Origin: Vibrio hepatarius
GTDB lineage: Bacteria > Pseudomonadota > Gammaproteobacteria > Enterobacterales > Vibrionaceae
Length of the DNA: 64,000 bases
Reading direction: 5' to 3'
NCBI RefSeq assembly: GCF_001274785.1
Contig: NZ_LHPI01000009.1
Span: 124,001-188,000, forward strand
Position numbers and translations under genes: made by a program. Below, piece after piece: positions 38,919 through 47,681 of this stretch (the stretch's first letter is position 1; each line of letters begins with the position of its first letter). The notes beneath the pieces were generated by a model that was given only the letters and a program-made list of their open reading frames with translations, was not told the DNA's origin and did not search any database.

Positions 38919-39623
38919 ATGAATAAAAGTTTACTGACGAATATCATCGCCCTTGCTTTGTTGGCAGGTGGCTACCAAACAGACAACCAAATTGCCTTCT
39001 ACGCAGGCCTGTTCGCCTTTTCTGGCGCGATAACCAACTGGCTTGCGATTCACATGTTGTTTGAAAAAGTACCCGGTCTATACGGCTCTGGCGTTATCCC
39101 GGCACGCTTTGAAGAGTTTAAACTGGCGATAAAAAACTTGATGATGGAGCAGTTCTTCACCCAAGAAAACATCGACAAGTTTCTTAACCAAGAAATGTCT
39201 GGTGGGAAAACGCTTGAGCTGCAACCCGTTATCGATAAAGTCGACTTTAACCCAACCTTCGACTCACTGGTCGAAGTGATTGCGGCGTCATCATTCGGTG
39301 GCATGCTGGCGATGTTTGGTGGCACAGAAGCACTGCAACCATTGAAGCAGCCGTTTGTCGAGAAGATGAAAGAAGCAATGGCCGACATCAGCCAGAGTGA
39401 GAGTGTCAAGCAAGCGCTCAAAGAACAGTTTGAATCACCGGCGATGATGAGTGAAATTGAAGCCAATATTGAAGCAATTATCGACCAGAGACTGAGCGAG
39501 CTTACACCTCAGCTCGTCAAAGAGATGGTGCAGAAAATGATTAAACAACACCTTGGCTGGCTTGTTGTTTGGGGTGGTGTGTTTGGCGGCATTATCGGTG
39601 TGATCTCATCATTTGTTGCTTAA
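38919..39623 (+). CDS. DUF445 family membrane protein
   Basis: 234 residues from the ATG at 38919 (MNKSLLTNIIALALLAGG); no strong ribosome site is seen, and an upstream in-frame TTG at 38862 seems less likely. Two N-terminal membrane segments contain the family motif GAITNWLAIHMLFEK. A soluble helical middle is followed by a C-terminal membrane segment (VVWGGVFGGIIGVISSFVA). The function of the family is unknown. Confidence 0.85.
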   Translation: MNKSLLTNIIALALLAGGYQTDNQIAFYAGLFAFSGAITNWLAIHMLFEKVPGLYGSGVIPARFEEFKLAIKNLMMEQFFTQENIDKFLNQEMSGGKTLELQPVIDKVDFNPTFDSLVEVIAASSFGGMLAMFGGTEALQPLKQPFVEKMKEAMADISQSESVKQALKEQFESPAMMSEIEANIEAIIDQRLSELTPQLVKEMVQKMIKQHLGWLVVWGGVFGGIIGVISSFVA

Positions 39624-39643
39624 GCTAGTAAAACGACACAACG

Positions 39644-39672
39644 AAAAAGGGAAGCGAGTGCTTCCCTTTTTT
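39644..39672. terminator. Terminator between the DUF445 gene and the lipoprotein pair
   Basis: GGGAAGC at 39649-39655 pairs with GCTTCCC at 39660-39666 across a four-base loop, with five A residues before and six T residues after. It is likely used from both sides. Confidence 0.92.
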
Positions 39673-39685
39673 ATTTAACGATTAG

Positions 39686-40273
39686 TTATCGGCCAGATTT
39701 TAACAAAGACCTCGTGACATTCGCGGAGTCATCCAGACCGAGAGCATCCATCGCCTGCTGATATTCATCAACAATCTCCGTGTACTGGATATTGTTGAAG
39801 TCATCTCTGATATAGCGAAACGTGCCTATATAGACAACATCGGCGTTTTCTGGCACTTGAAAATAGACACCACCGGGAAAGCTCAATACATCGCGTTGCA
39901 TCGAATCAAGATAGGTTACCGCCCCTCGCAACCATGTGGTGCGACGAGGAACTTCCACCATAAACGGCACGCCCCAAGTCGCTTCAATGGTCGCTTGCCA
40001 ATCGTCGCTTCCATCCATCGGCCCCGGATAAATTCGGTCTGAGCGGGTTCCCGTTGCAACAAACACTTTATTGAGAATGCGACCATCGCCTAGCGCATTC
40101 CAATACGTGGTCTGTTCAAGTTCTACATCGATCGGCGGGTCGAGCTCAAATTTACCGATGACAATGACCTTGTTCTCTGCACTCGATAACGCTGTGGTAT
40201 GCGGCAGCATTGTTGGCATGCTACAGCCGCTCAAAAACAAAATAACCAAGGCGAGCTTTAAAACGTTTTTCAT
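39686..40273 (-). CDS. Putative lipoprotein, function unknown
   Basis: 195 residues with a lipobox (VILFLSGCS, cysteine at about 17). The mature part looks strand-rich (VIVIGKFELDPPIDVELE, GVYFQVPENADVVYIGTFRY). The start overlaps the preceding lipoprotein gene by four bases (ATGA), so the two are made together. No known family was recognised. An envelope location, inner face of the outer membrane, is inferred from the lipobox. Confidence 0.8.
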   Translation of the reverse strand: MKNVLKLALVILFLSGCSMPTMLPHTTALSSAENKVIVIGKFELDPPIDVELEQTTYWNALGDGRILNKVFVATGTRSDRIYPGPMDGSDDWQATIEATWGVPFMVEVPRRTTWLRGAVTYLDSMQRDVLSFPGGVYFQVPENADVVYIGTFRYIRDDFNNIQYTEIVDEYQQAMDALGLDDSANVTRSLLKSGR

Positions 40274-40839
40274 AATTGGTCGATTCTGTTTTGGATTCGT
40301 TGAGCGACAACAGGGTTGTCTTTGGTATCTTTCAGAATTTCCTCAAGCATCTGTTTTTCAGAAGGCGCGTTGTCAACGGGAACCACATCGAACTTAGACT
40401 GCTCAAAAAAGCCGGTATCCAACTCTTGCAGTGCATAATCACCAAAGTGGTAGACACCCGGTTTTTCTATTAGCAATGCCGCCACATCATCGCCTTGTTT
40501 ACCGAAGTTGTAGCTATAAATCGTGTTACTGCAGATAAAACCTAGGCAAGATTGCCCTTCTGCAGAGTAAGCAGCGAAAGCGCCGTTTGGAAAGGCAAAA
40601 GAATAGTAAAGGTAGCCGCCTTCAAACTCTTTGACCGCTACGTGGTAGTAAGGTTTATCAGAGTGAGGACGGTGTTGGAATATTACTACTGAGTGAAGTC
40701 GATTAGCATCGACATCGTCTATGTTGAGCCAGCCATAGCCTACCGAAAGCTTAGTAAAGTCGTCGACTTTCTCTCCCCCCGTTGAGGCACAGCCGACCAG
40801 TAAAAACAGAAAAATCGCAGCGACAAAGTGTTTAGTCAT
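40270..40839 (-). CDS. Putative lipoprotein, function unknown
   Basis: 189 residues with a lipobox (LFLLVGCAS, cysteine at about 17). The mature domain has many aromatic strands (YYHVAVKEFEGGYLYYSFAF) and two cysteines about six apart (SCLGFICS) that may form a disulfide. It is the first gene of a two-lipoprotein operon. The pair could form a complex, but this is only suggested by coupling. Family not recognised. Confidence 0.8.
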   Translation of the reverse strand: MTKHFVAAIFLFLLVGCASTGGEKVDDFTKLSVGYGWLNIDDVDANRLHSVVIFQHRPHSDKPYYHVAVKEFEGGYLYYSFAFPNGAFAAYSAEGQSCLGFICSNTIYSYNFGKQGDDVAALLIEKPGVYHFGDYALQELDTGFFEQSKFDVVPVDNAPSEKQMLEEILKDTKDNPVVAQRIQNRIDQL

Positions 40840-41081
40840 TAGTCATCTCCTTTGCTTGAAGCAAGGTGTCGATACTGAATGGAGTGCGCTTAATTCCTTG
40901 ATTTTTAAGCAACACATGAATATCTATCGATTACTAAATAATATCGCTTATGCAAGATGATGCGATGAACCACCTGTGATCATCTTCAACAAATACGAAG
41001 TTTTACCTGATATTCCTCACTTTAACGAAAATCTATACCCAAGCGTTGAGTCCAAAGAAACCTTATACATCCGTTCGGGAT

Positions 41082-41558
41082 TTATAGCTTGGTAATTAAA
41101 TCAGCGTTCACACCAAAACTGGTTTTGTGTTCTTCAATCACCACTTCGCTACGGGTTTGAATCACGCCCGGCAACGTACCAAGTTTTGAAGACATAAAAT
41201 TCTGGTACGCTTTCATGTCTTTCACCCGCACCTTAATCATGGTATCGAAGTCACCGGACAGCGAATAACACTCTTCAATTTCTGGCATGTCTTCTACGGC
41301 ATCAGCAAATTTTTCAAAAATGGAGAAGCTGGTTTGATCCAGTCGGATGTGGATAAACACTTGCACGTCTAGGCCGAGTTTTTCGGGATTGAGTTCCGCG
41401 TGATAGCCTTTGATGTAGCCTTCTTTTTCAAGGCGTTTGACTCGGTCAGAGCAAGGAGAAGTGGTGAGGTTTACCTGTTTGGCAAGCTCGACAATCGGCA
41501 GTCGGCCTTTTAGGTTAAGGGTTCTGAGAATTTCGCGGTCAATTCTGTCCAAGTCCAT
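41082..41558 (-). CDS. Lrp/AsnC-family transcriptional regulator
   Basis: 158 residues, typical length. The N-terminal winged helix (DRIDREILRTLNLKGRLPIV, then LTTSPCSDRVKRLEKEGYI) is followed by an RAM/AsnC ligand-binding domain (about 65-145) with VEDMPEIEECYSLSGDFD. Such proteins respond to amino acids. It sits about 500 bases from the putP end, so proline or another amino acid is a candidate ligand, but this is not shown. It stands as a single-gene unit. Confidence 0.93.
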   Translation of the reverse strand: MDLDRIDREILRTLNLKGRLPIVELAKQVNLTTSPCSDRVKRLEKEGYIKGYHAELNPEKLGLDVQVFIHIRLDQTSFSIFEKFADAVEDMPEIEECYSLSGDFDTMIKVRVKDMKAYQNFMSSKLGTLPGVIQTRSEVVIEEHKTSFGVNADLITKL

Positions 41559-41662
41559 TTAGCGCTCTTATGATAGTTGTTAGCTTTTTGCTAATACTAT
41601 CTAAACGCACTAAGTAAACCTAGCACCAAATCAGTGGAATGTAAGAAATTTGTGAATGGCGG

Positions 41663-41893
41663 TTATGCCACTTCGGCATCGGAGAAAGAATTGCTATTCA
41701 CACGTTCCGTTTGGCTATTACATACACGGCAAAAGCACTGCTTTTCCATCTTCATGTAATGTGCCCCTTGGAATAGTGTCGCAAAAAAACAAGCCATACT
41801 CTTAACCATAGAATGGTTGGTGTCCTCACATCGCTTCATGACAACCTTATGTGGTGTCACTTTTGCACAGCAATGGCAGTACTCTTGAGGCAT
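41663..41893 (-). CDS. Small cysteine-rich protein with two CxxC motifs
   Basis: 76 residues. GGAGAG lies six bases before the ATG, which supports a real gene. Two Cys pairs (EYCHCCAKVTPHK near residue 6 and CFCRVCNSQ near 54) could bind one zinc ion. A short hydrophobic stretch between them (MVKSMACFFATLFQGA) may be membrane-associated or buried. I do not recognise the family. It stands alone before the putP terminator. Confidence 0.7.
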   Translation of the reverse strand: MPQEYCHCCAKVTPHKVVMKRCEDTNHSMVKSMACFFATLFQGAHYMKMEKQCFCRVCNSQTERVNSNSFSDAEVA

Positions 41894-42015
41894 GTTTTTC
41901 TCTCCTTAAAAGTGGTGGGGTTATTTAATTGACCTATTTGTAAGCTGTTGGTTCGCGCGGCTCAAACTTTAGTGAAAAAAATGTGACGCTTGCCAAATAA
42001 TTATTCCAAAAATAC

Positions 42016-42053
42016 AAAAAGCCCCTGAAACTCTACGCTTCAGGGGCCTTTTT
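42016..42053 (-). terminator. Terminator of putP
   Basis: GCCCCTGAA at 42021-42029 pairs with TTCAGGGGC at 42039-42047; on the minus strand a T run follows (42020-42016). It lies just after the putP stop, and the right flank also has five T residues on the plus strand. Confidence 0.92.
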
Positions 42054-42067
42054 ACCGACTAATGTTC

Positions 42068-43555
42068 TTATTCAAGTTCAGTCAGTAGTTTTTGATATTT
42101 CGAGTGTTGAGATTTCACGCTCTCTTCTGGCTCGCCCGTTAGCAAGCTTACAACCACGATAGAAATGGTTGAGAAGATGATACCCGGTACGATTTCGTAC
42201 ACGTCGAACCAACCACCAGAAATCTGTTTCCAAACTACGATAGTCACGCCACCCACAATGATACCTGTAAGCGCGCCGTTGCGGTTCATGCGTGACCAGT
42301 ACAAGCTAAGTACAAGTGCTGGACCAAATGCCGCACCAAAACCAGCCCACGCGTAAGATACAAGACCCAATACAGAGCTGTCTGGTGTCATAGCAAGCGT
42401 TAGCGCCACAATTGAAATTGCGATTACCGCGATACGACCTACCATCACGATCTCTTCTGAGCTCGCGTCTTTCTTAAACACTTGCTTGTAGAAATCTTCT
42501 GCTAGTGCTGAAGACGATACTAGCAGCTGTGAATCCGCTGTACTCATGATTGCTGCAAGAATCGCCGCAAGAAGGATACCCGCGACAACTGGGTGGAACA
42601 TCGCATTCACAAGCAGCATGAAGATCTTCTCACCGTCATCGACAGAGATGCCAGAGTTGCTTACGTAGATAAGACCAACGAGACCGACCAGCATCGCACC
42701 AAACATTGATAGTGCCGTCCAGATAACCGCGATGCGGCGAGCTGTCGTTAGATCTTTGTTTGAACGAGACGCTTTAAAACGAGCTAGGATGTGCGGCTGA
42801 CCAAAGTAACCTAGGCCCCATGCTACCAGCGAGATGATCGCGATCGCGCTTAGTGGCTCACCTTTTGAGTCATTCCAAAGAGTCAGTAGTTGCGGGTTGA
42901 TGTTCGCAAGCTGACCTTCTAGGTCGCTGAAACCACCTTCCATCGCCACAATCGGCACGATGACGAGTGCCGCCGCCATTAGTAGACCTTGCACAAGGTC
43001 AGTCCAAGATACCGCTAAGAAACCACCGAACAGGGTGTATGACACAACACAAACCGTACCAATGATTACCGCTGTGGTGTAATCCAAACCAAATACTGTT
43101 TCAAACAGTTTTCCGCCAGCTACCAAGCCTGAGCTTGTGTAGAAAAGGAAGAATAAAAGGATGAAGAAAGCAGAAATAACCTGAATCAGTTTTGAGTTGT
43201 CGTTAAAACGACGTGATAGGTATTCTGGCAATGTCAGTGAGTCAGTAGTGATACTGTACGTACGTAGACGTTTCGCGTTGATTAGCCAGTTTAGCCATGT
43301 ACCAGCAAGTAGACCACCCGCTAGCCAAAACGCCTCGATACCTGCCGCAAACGCGTAACCAGGTAGACCAAGCAGTAGCCAACCACTCATATCCGACGCA
43401 CCCGCCGAAAGTGCCGCAGGCCAAGGACCAAGAGAGCGTCCACCCAAGAAGTAGTCTGAAGAGTTTTTCGTTCGTTGATACGCAATTACGCCTATTGCAA
43501 GCATCAGAATTAGATACGCAATAAACGTGGCTGTAATAGCAAAGCTATTTTCCAT
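42068..43555 (-). CDS. putP: Sodium/proline symporter
   Basis: 495 residues with about 13 membrane segments of the SSS/LeuT fold. Family motifs include DYFLGGRSLGPWPAALSAGA near residue 34, GWLLLGLPGYAFAAG and ILAAIMSTADSQLLVSSSAL near 335 (sodium-site region). It imports proline with Na+. GAGGA precedes the ATG. It lies about 100 bases after the small ALDH-like gene and completes a proline uptake and breakdown operon with putA. Confidence 0.96.
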   Translation of the reverse strand: MENSFAITATFIAYLILMLAIGVIAYQRTKNSSDYFLGGRSLGPWPAALSAGASDMSGWLLLGLPGYAFAAGIEAFWLAGGLLAGTWLNWLINAKRLRTYSITTDSLTLPEYLSRRFNDNSKLIQVISAFFILLFFLFYTSSGLVAGGKLFETVFGLDYTTAVIIGTVCVVSYTLFGGFLAVSWTDLVQGLLMAAALVIVPIVAMEGGFSDLEGQLANINPQLLTLWNDSKGEPLSAIAIISLVAWGLGYFGQPHILARFKASRSNKDLTTARRIAVIWTALSMFGAMLVGLVGLIYVSNSGISVDDGEKIFMLLVNAMFHPVVAGILLAAILAAIMSTADSQLLVSSSALAEDFYKQVFKKDASSEEIVMVGRIAVIAISIVALTLAMTPDSSVLGLVSYAWAGFGAAFGPALVLSLYWSRMNRNGALTGIIVGGVTIVVWKQISGGWFDVYEIVPGIIFSTISIVVVSLLTGEPEESVKSQHSKYQKLLTELE

Positions 43556-43654
43556 GTGATTTGTCCTCTTTTTATTCGATCGCCTTCCCTAAAATGCCCT
43601 CATCGTTGGTAAACATACGTCAAATGAGGGCAAGCCTAACAGGAAAAGAAAGGG

Positions 43655-44353
43655 TTAGTGAGCTTCGCTACCTAGTTCTAGCAAGGTCGCATTACCACCC
43701 ACTGCTGTTATATTTATTGTTCTCGTACGCTCAGTAATAAAACGAAGCGAGAGGTGAGGGTCCAGCGCTACAGAGAGAGCCGCCAGATCCGTTTCTGAAA
43801 CAAGGCCAACAATCGCGCCTTCTCGTTTCGCTAGCTGACGGTTGATATTTAACTCAACCTCAGGTTTGCCAACGTAACCCACACTACGTACGTCTTGCTC
43901 AAGCAATTGATGGTAAGCATCAAGCGGAGCAAACTGTACTAGGTTCATTGGTAATGAAGACTGCATGTAAGCAGCTTCCAGTTTTTCGCTCAGTTTCACG
44001 TCATCACTGCATAAGATAACGGTGTTGCCTGCAATTAACGCGGCGGTAAGCTGCGCGACTGCCGACTTCTGAGCTTGCTCTGATACATCGTTTTGGATGA
44101 TGAGAGCGACACCGCGGCCTGCGGTGTACAATTCATTGGTTTCACCAGTTGGACCAACCAATTGATGCGTTTCAGCCAGTAGCGCTGACGCCTGAGCAAT
44201 ATGGTAAGAAACAACCGAAGCCAATGATGGCTGAGCTTTTTGCAAAGCCTTTTTCAATGCGAGTAAGCACTCGCTTTTTGATTCAAAGCTGGTGAGGTTC
44301 CAGTTTTCCCACGCCGAAAAAGCATCAGAAAAAAGAGTTACTTGATGAACCAT
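43655..44353 (-). CDS. Stand-alone C-terminal ALDH-like domain of a split PutA
   Basis: 232 residues, with AAGGAG before the ATG. The stretch GRGVALIIQ...VAQLTAALIAGNTVILCSDD parallels the coenzyme-fold region of the neighbouring PutA (GRGVFVCIS...VTAALVAGNTVVAKPAEQ), but no catalytic cysteine is present. The end (RTINITAVGGNATLLELG) closely resembles, from memory, the C-terminal tail of E. coli PutA. It therefore matches the non-catalytic ALDH superfamily domain and tail that long PutA proteins carry at their C terminus. It starts 22 bases after putA and probably binds PutA to close its active-site cavity. Confidence 0.85.
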   Translation of the reverse strand: MVHQVTLFSDAFSAWENWNLTSFESKSECLLALKKALQKAQPSLASVVSYHIAQASALLAETHQLVGPTGETNELYTAGRGVALIIQNDVSEQAQKSAVAQLTAALIAGNTVILCSDDVKLSEKLEAAYMQSSLPMNLVQFAPLDAYHQLLEQDVRSVGYVGKPEVELNINRQLAKREGAIVGLVSETDLAALSVALDPHLSLRFITERTRTINITAVGGNATLLELGSEAH

Positions 44354-44375
44354 GATATTTCTCCTTGCCTACGGA

Positions 44376-47300
44376 TTAAGAAAACTGAGTTTGAGTGAAA
44401 CGGAATAAGTAGTGTGGACCACCCGCTTTCGGGCCAGTACCAGACAGACCTTGTCCACCAAATGGTTGTACGCCAACCACCGCACCCACTTGGTCACGGT
44501 TGATGTAGCAGTTACCAACTCGCGCGTGTTTCTCAATCCAGCGGTAAGTGGTTTCGTTACGGCTGTGGATGCCCATAGTCAAGCCAAAGCCTGTGTTATT
44601 GATTTGCTCTACCACTTGGTGCAACTCGCTCGCTTTGAAGCGTACGATATGCAGGATCGGACCGAACTGTTCTTCTTTCAGGCAAGAAATATCGCGGATT
44701 TCAAATGCGCTTGGCGCAACGAAATCACCGTATTGATGCTCTTCACCTAACGTCAGCTCTGCTACCTTCTTCTCGGTCGCGGTCATGTGTTCGATATGTT
44801 TAACCAGTTTGGTTTTGGCTGTGCTATCGATTACTGGGCCAACGTCTGTTGAGTGCAGGTAAGGCTTGCCAACGCTCAGCTCTTGCATCGCACCTTGGAT
44901 CAGCGCAACGATGCGGTCAGCAATATCTTCTTGTACGTACAAAACACGCAATGCACTACAACGTTGACCTGCCGAAGCAAATGCCGAGCGAATCACATCA
45001 CGTACCACTTGCTCTGGTAGCGCAGTACTGTCAACGATCATTGCGTTTTGACCACCAGTCTCAGCAATGAACGGTACAGGCGCTGCGTCGCGAGCAGCAA
45101 GCGTTTGATTGATGCGTTGAGCTGTCGCCGTCGAACCTGTAAACGCCACACCCGCAATAGCAGCGTGAGACGTGAGCGCCGAACCAATTTCTGCACCACG
45201 ACCCGGCAACAGTTGAATCGTACCTGCTGGGAAGCCTGCTTGGTTCATCAGTTCGACTGCACGTGCAGCGATTAAGCTGGTTTGTTCTGCTGGTTTCGCC
45301 ACAACGGTGTTACCCGCCACCAGCGCCGCAGTCACTTGACCAAGGAAGATTGCCAGAGGGAAGTTCCATGGACTGATACAAACGAACACACCGCGACCTT
45401 TGCGAGTTACGATACGCGCTTTGCCGTCAAAACCATTGATCGCCAACTCACCCAGCGCATCAACTTGCTTGGCGTAGTAACGACAGAAATCTACCGCTTC
45501 ACGCACTTCATCGATGCTATCGTGAATGGTCTTACCCGCTTCCTGGTGACATAGCGCAACCAGCTCAGCAAGATTGTCTTCAAGTAAGTCTGCAAGTTTC
45601 TCTAGCTTCTCTGCACGCTCTGTCGATGGCGTTGCTTGCCACGCGGCAAATGCATTTTGTGCACCTTCGATTGCATCGGAAACATGATCAAGGGTTGCGA
45701 ATGCTACCTGACCAACCTGAATACGACGGTCGTATGGCGCTTTAACATCTTCTAGATTGATGTTTTCCTTGATCATGCTTTCGGCAAAAGATTGACCATT
45801 AATGATAGGAGCCGCGACCCACTGCTTATCCATGAAGCTTTCAACTTGCGCTTCAAATGGTTTAGCTTCGCTTTCGATGTCAACGTTAACGCCAATCGAG
45901 TTCTTACGCTCTGGGAACACCGCTGGCGGAAGTGGAATACTGGTGTTGTTCTTAGTTTCAAATGCATTCAGCATATCAACTGGATGTTGAGTCAATGATT
46001 CAACCGGGCAACGCGCATCGACCAAACGGTGAACAAACGAGCTGTTCGCACCGTTTTCTAACAAGCGACGAACTAAGTAAGGCAGTAGGTCTTTGTGGCT
46101 ACCAACCGGCGCGTAAATACGTACCGATTGTTTGTGAATGTCCATTACATGGTTGTAAAGCGAATCGCCCATACCGTGTAAGCGTTGGAATTCGTAATCT
46201 TTATGCTGCGCCATCACCGCAATGGAAGTAACGGTTTGCGCGTTGTGGCTAGCAAACTGTGGGAAGATGTTTCCACGCACGTTTTCACTCAGAAGGAAAC
46301 GCGCACATGCCAGATACGCCACGTCAGTCGCTTCTTTACGTGTGTACACTGGGTAGTTGTCGTAGCCCGCTTGCTGTGACCACTTAATTTCGCTATCCCA
46401 GTACGCGCCTTTTACAAGACGAAGTGGGATCAGATCGCCCTGCTCTTTCGCAAGACGGTTTAGCCATACCAATACTGGTAGCGCACGTTTTGAGTATGCC
46501 TGAACCACGAGACCAAACTTACCCCAGCCTTTTACAAGTTCACTGCGGTACACTTTCTCAAACAGTTTCAGTGACAGTTCAAGACGATCTGCTTCTTCCG
46601 CATCGATCGTGATCGCAACGTCCAGTTCAACCGCGCGGCGCAGCAACTGTTGTAGCGTGTCGTATAGTTCAGTCAGAACGCGTTCTTCATTCGCCACTTC
46701 GTAGCGCGGGTGAAGAGCCGAAAGTTTGATAGAAACCGAAGGAGCTGGGCTAGTATCTTGACCGTATTGGTCACGGCCGACCGCTTCGATTGCCATTAGG
46801 TAATCTTTGAAGTACTTGTTCGCGTCCGCTGTGGTTAGCGCCGCTTCACCAAGCATGTCATAAGAGTAAGTGAAACCCTTGTCACGCATTGAACGACCGT
46901 TCTTTTGCGCTTCTGCAATGCTACGACCTAGTACAAACTGGTGCCCCATCACTTTCATTGCTTGGTGCATCGCTTGGCGAATCACTGGCTCAGACATCTT
47001 GTTTACAAGGCGGTTAACCGCGCTTACTGGGCTGCGAGATTCTGTTTCAGAAAGACCAACCACTTTACCTGTTAGCATTAAGCCCCAAGTTGAAGCGTTT
47101 ACGAACACAGAATCTGAGTTTTTCAGGTGGGATTTCCAGTCTGCGACTGTCAGTTTGTCGCGGATCAGTGCGTCAGCGGTTGCAGCATCTGGGATACGCA
47201 TCAACGCCTCTGCAAGACACATCAACAAAATACCTTCCTGAGTATCCAGGCTGTATTCAAGTAGCAATGCATCGATCATTTGAATCGACTTTTTGTCTGC

Positions 47301-47495
47301 TCGAATCGCTTTAATCAGGTCGGTTGTTTTGTCAGTAATCTGCGCCTTCTCAGCGTCAGTTGGCATTGCCAAAGGAAGTAATTGGTCAAGCCATTGTGAT
47401 TCATCCACCATATATAGTGGAGAGATCAATGACCACAGCTTATCAAGCGGTTGCTCGACAAACTCGGCATTCAACACATCAGTTGCTGTAAACAT
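44376..47495 (-). CDS. putA: Bifunctional proline dehydrogenase / P5C dehydrogenase
   Basis: 1039 residues. It oxidises proline to glutamate in two steps with a channelled intermediate. The FAD-dependent PRODH barrel covers about 150-470 (RLVKGAYWDSEIKWSQQAG near 340; YAPVGSHKDLLPYLVRRLLE near 425). The NAD-dependent P5CDH domain covers about 530-1030 (CISPWNFPLAIFLGQ; SAFASAGQRCSALRVLYV with the catalytic cysteine). There is no N-terminal ribbon-helix-helix DNA-binding domain, so it does not repress itself as E. coli PutA does. The C terminus ends right after the P5CDH domain, and the usual extra domain is in the next gene. Confidence 0.97.
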   Translation of the reverse strand: MFTATDVLNAEFVEQPLDKLWSLISPLYMVDESQWLDQLLPLAMPTDAEKAQITDKTTDLIKAIRADKKSIQMIDALLLEYSLDTQEGILLMCLAEALMRIPDAATADALIRDKLTVADWKSHLKNSDSVFVNASTWGLMLTGKVVGLSETESRSPVSAVNRLVNKMSEPVIRQAMHQAMKVMGHQFVLGRSIAEAQKNGRSMRDKGFTYSYDMLGEAALTTADANKYFKDYLMAIEAVGRDQYGQDTSPAPSVSIKLSALHPRYEVANEERVLTELYDTLQQLLRRAVELDVAITIDAEEADRLELSLKLFEKVYRSELVKGWGKFGLVVQAYSKRALPVLVWLNRLAKEQGDLIPLRLVKGAYWDSEIKWSQQAGYDNYPVYTRKEATDVAYLACARFLLSENVRGNIFPQFASHNAQTVTSIAVMAQHKDYEFQRLHGMGDSLYNHVMDIHKQSVRIYAPVGSHKDLLPYLVRRLLENGANSSFVHRLVDARCPVESLTQHPVDMLNAFETKNNTSIPLPPAVFPERKNSIGVNVDIESEAKPFEAQVESFMDKQWVAAPIINGQSFAESMIKENINLEDVKAPYDRRIQVGQVAFATLDHVSDAIEGAQNAFAAWQATPSTERAEKLEKLADLLEDNLAELVALCHQEAGKTIHDSIDEVREAVDFCRYYAKQVDALGELAINGFDGKARIVTRKGRGVFVCISPWNFPLAIFLGQVTAALVAGNTVVAKPAEQTSLIAARAVELMNQAGFPAGTIQLLPGRGAEIGSALTSHAAIAGVAFTGSTATAQRINQTLAARDAAPVPFIAETGGQNAMIVDSTALPEQVVRDVIRSAFASAGQRCSALRVLYVQEDIADRIVALIQGAMQELSVGKPYLHSTDVGPVIDSTAKTKLVKHIEHMTATEKKVAELTLGEEHQYGDFVAPSAFEIRDISCLKEEQFGPILHIVRFKASELHQVVEQINNTGFGLTMGIHSRNETTYRWIEKHARVGNCYINRDQVGAVVGVQPFGGQGLSGTGPKAGGPHYLFRFTQTQFS

Positions 47496-47555
47496 GCGTT
47501 TTCCTCAATCTCACACCTGAAAATAGATCAGGTTTTTTACAATGGCATGCAGTGT

Positions 47556-47614
47556 ATTTTGAGCGCGAGAGGATTACTTGTCAAAAACTCCGAGTCTTTT
47601 GCTAAAAACTCTGA
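47556..47614 (-). promoter_or_regulatory. putA promoter with two AraC-type direct repeats
   Basis: On the minus strand TTGACA (47584-47579) and CAAAAT (47561-47556) are separated by 17 bases and form a good sigma-70 promoter. Direct repeats TC(A/G)GAGTTTTT occur at 47614-47604 and 47593-47583, exactly 21 bases apart, and the nearer copy overlaps the -35 box. This is the usual layout for an AraC-family activator, and such a gene lies immediately upstream. The sequence pattern is seen; binding is inferred. Confidence 0.6.
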
Positions 47615-47681
47615 TTATTAACAAAACAAACACAGAGTCACATGCAAATAAGCAAAATATTGTATGGTTTTGTTTTCACAT

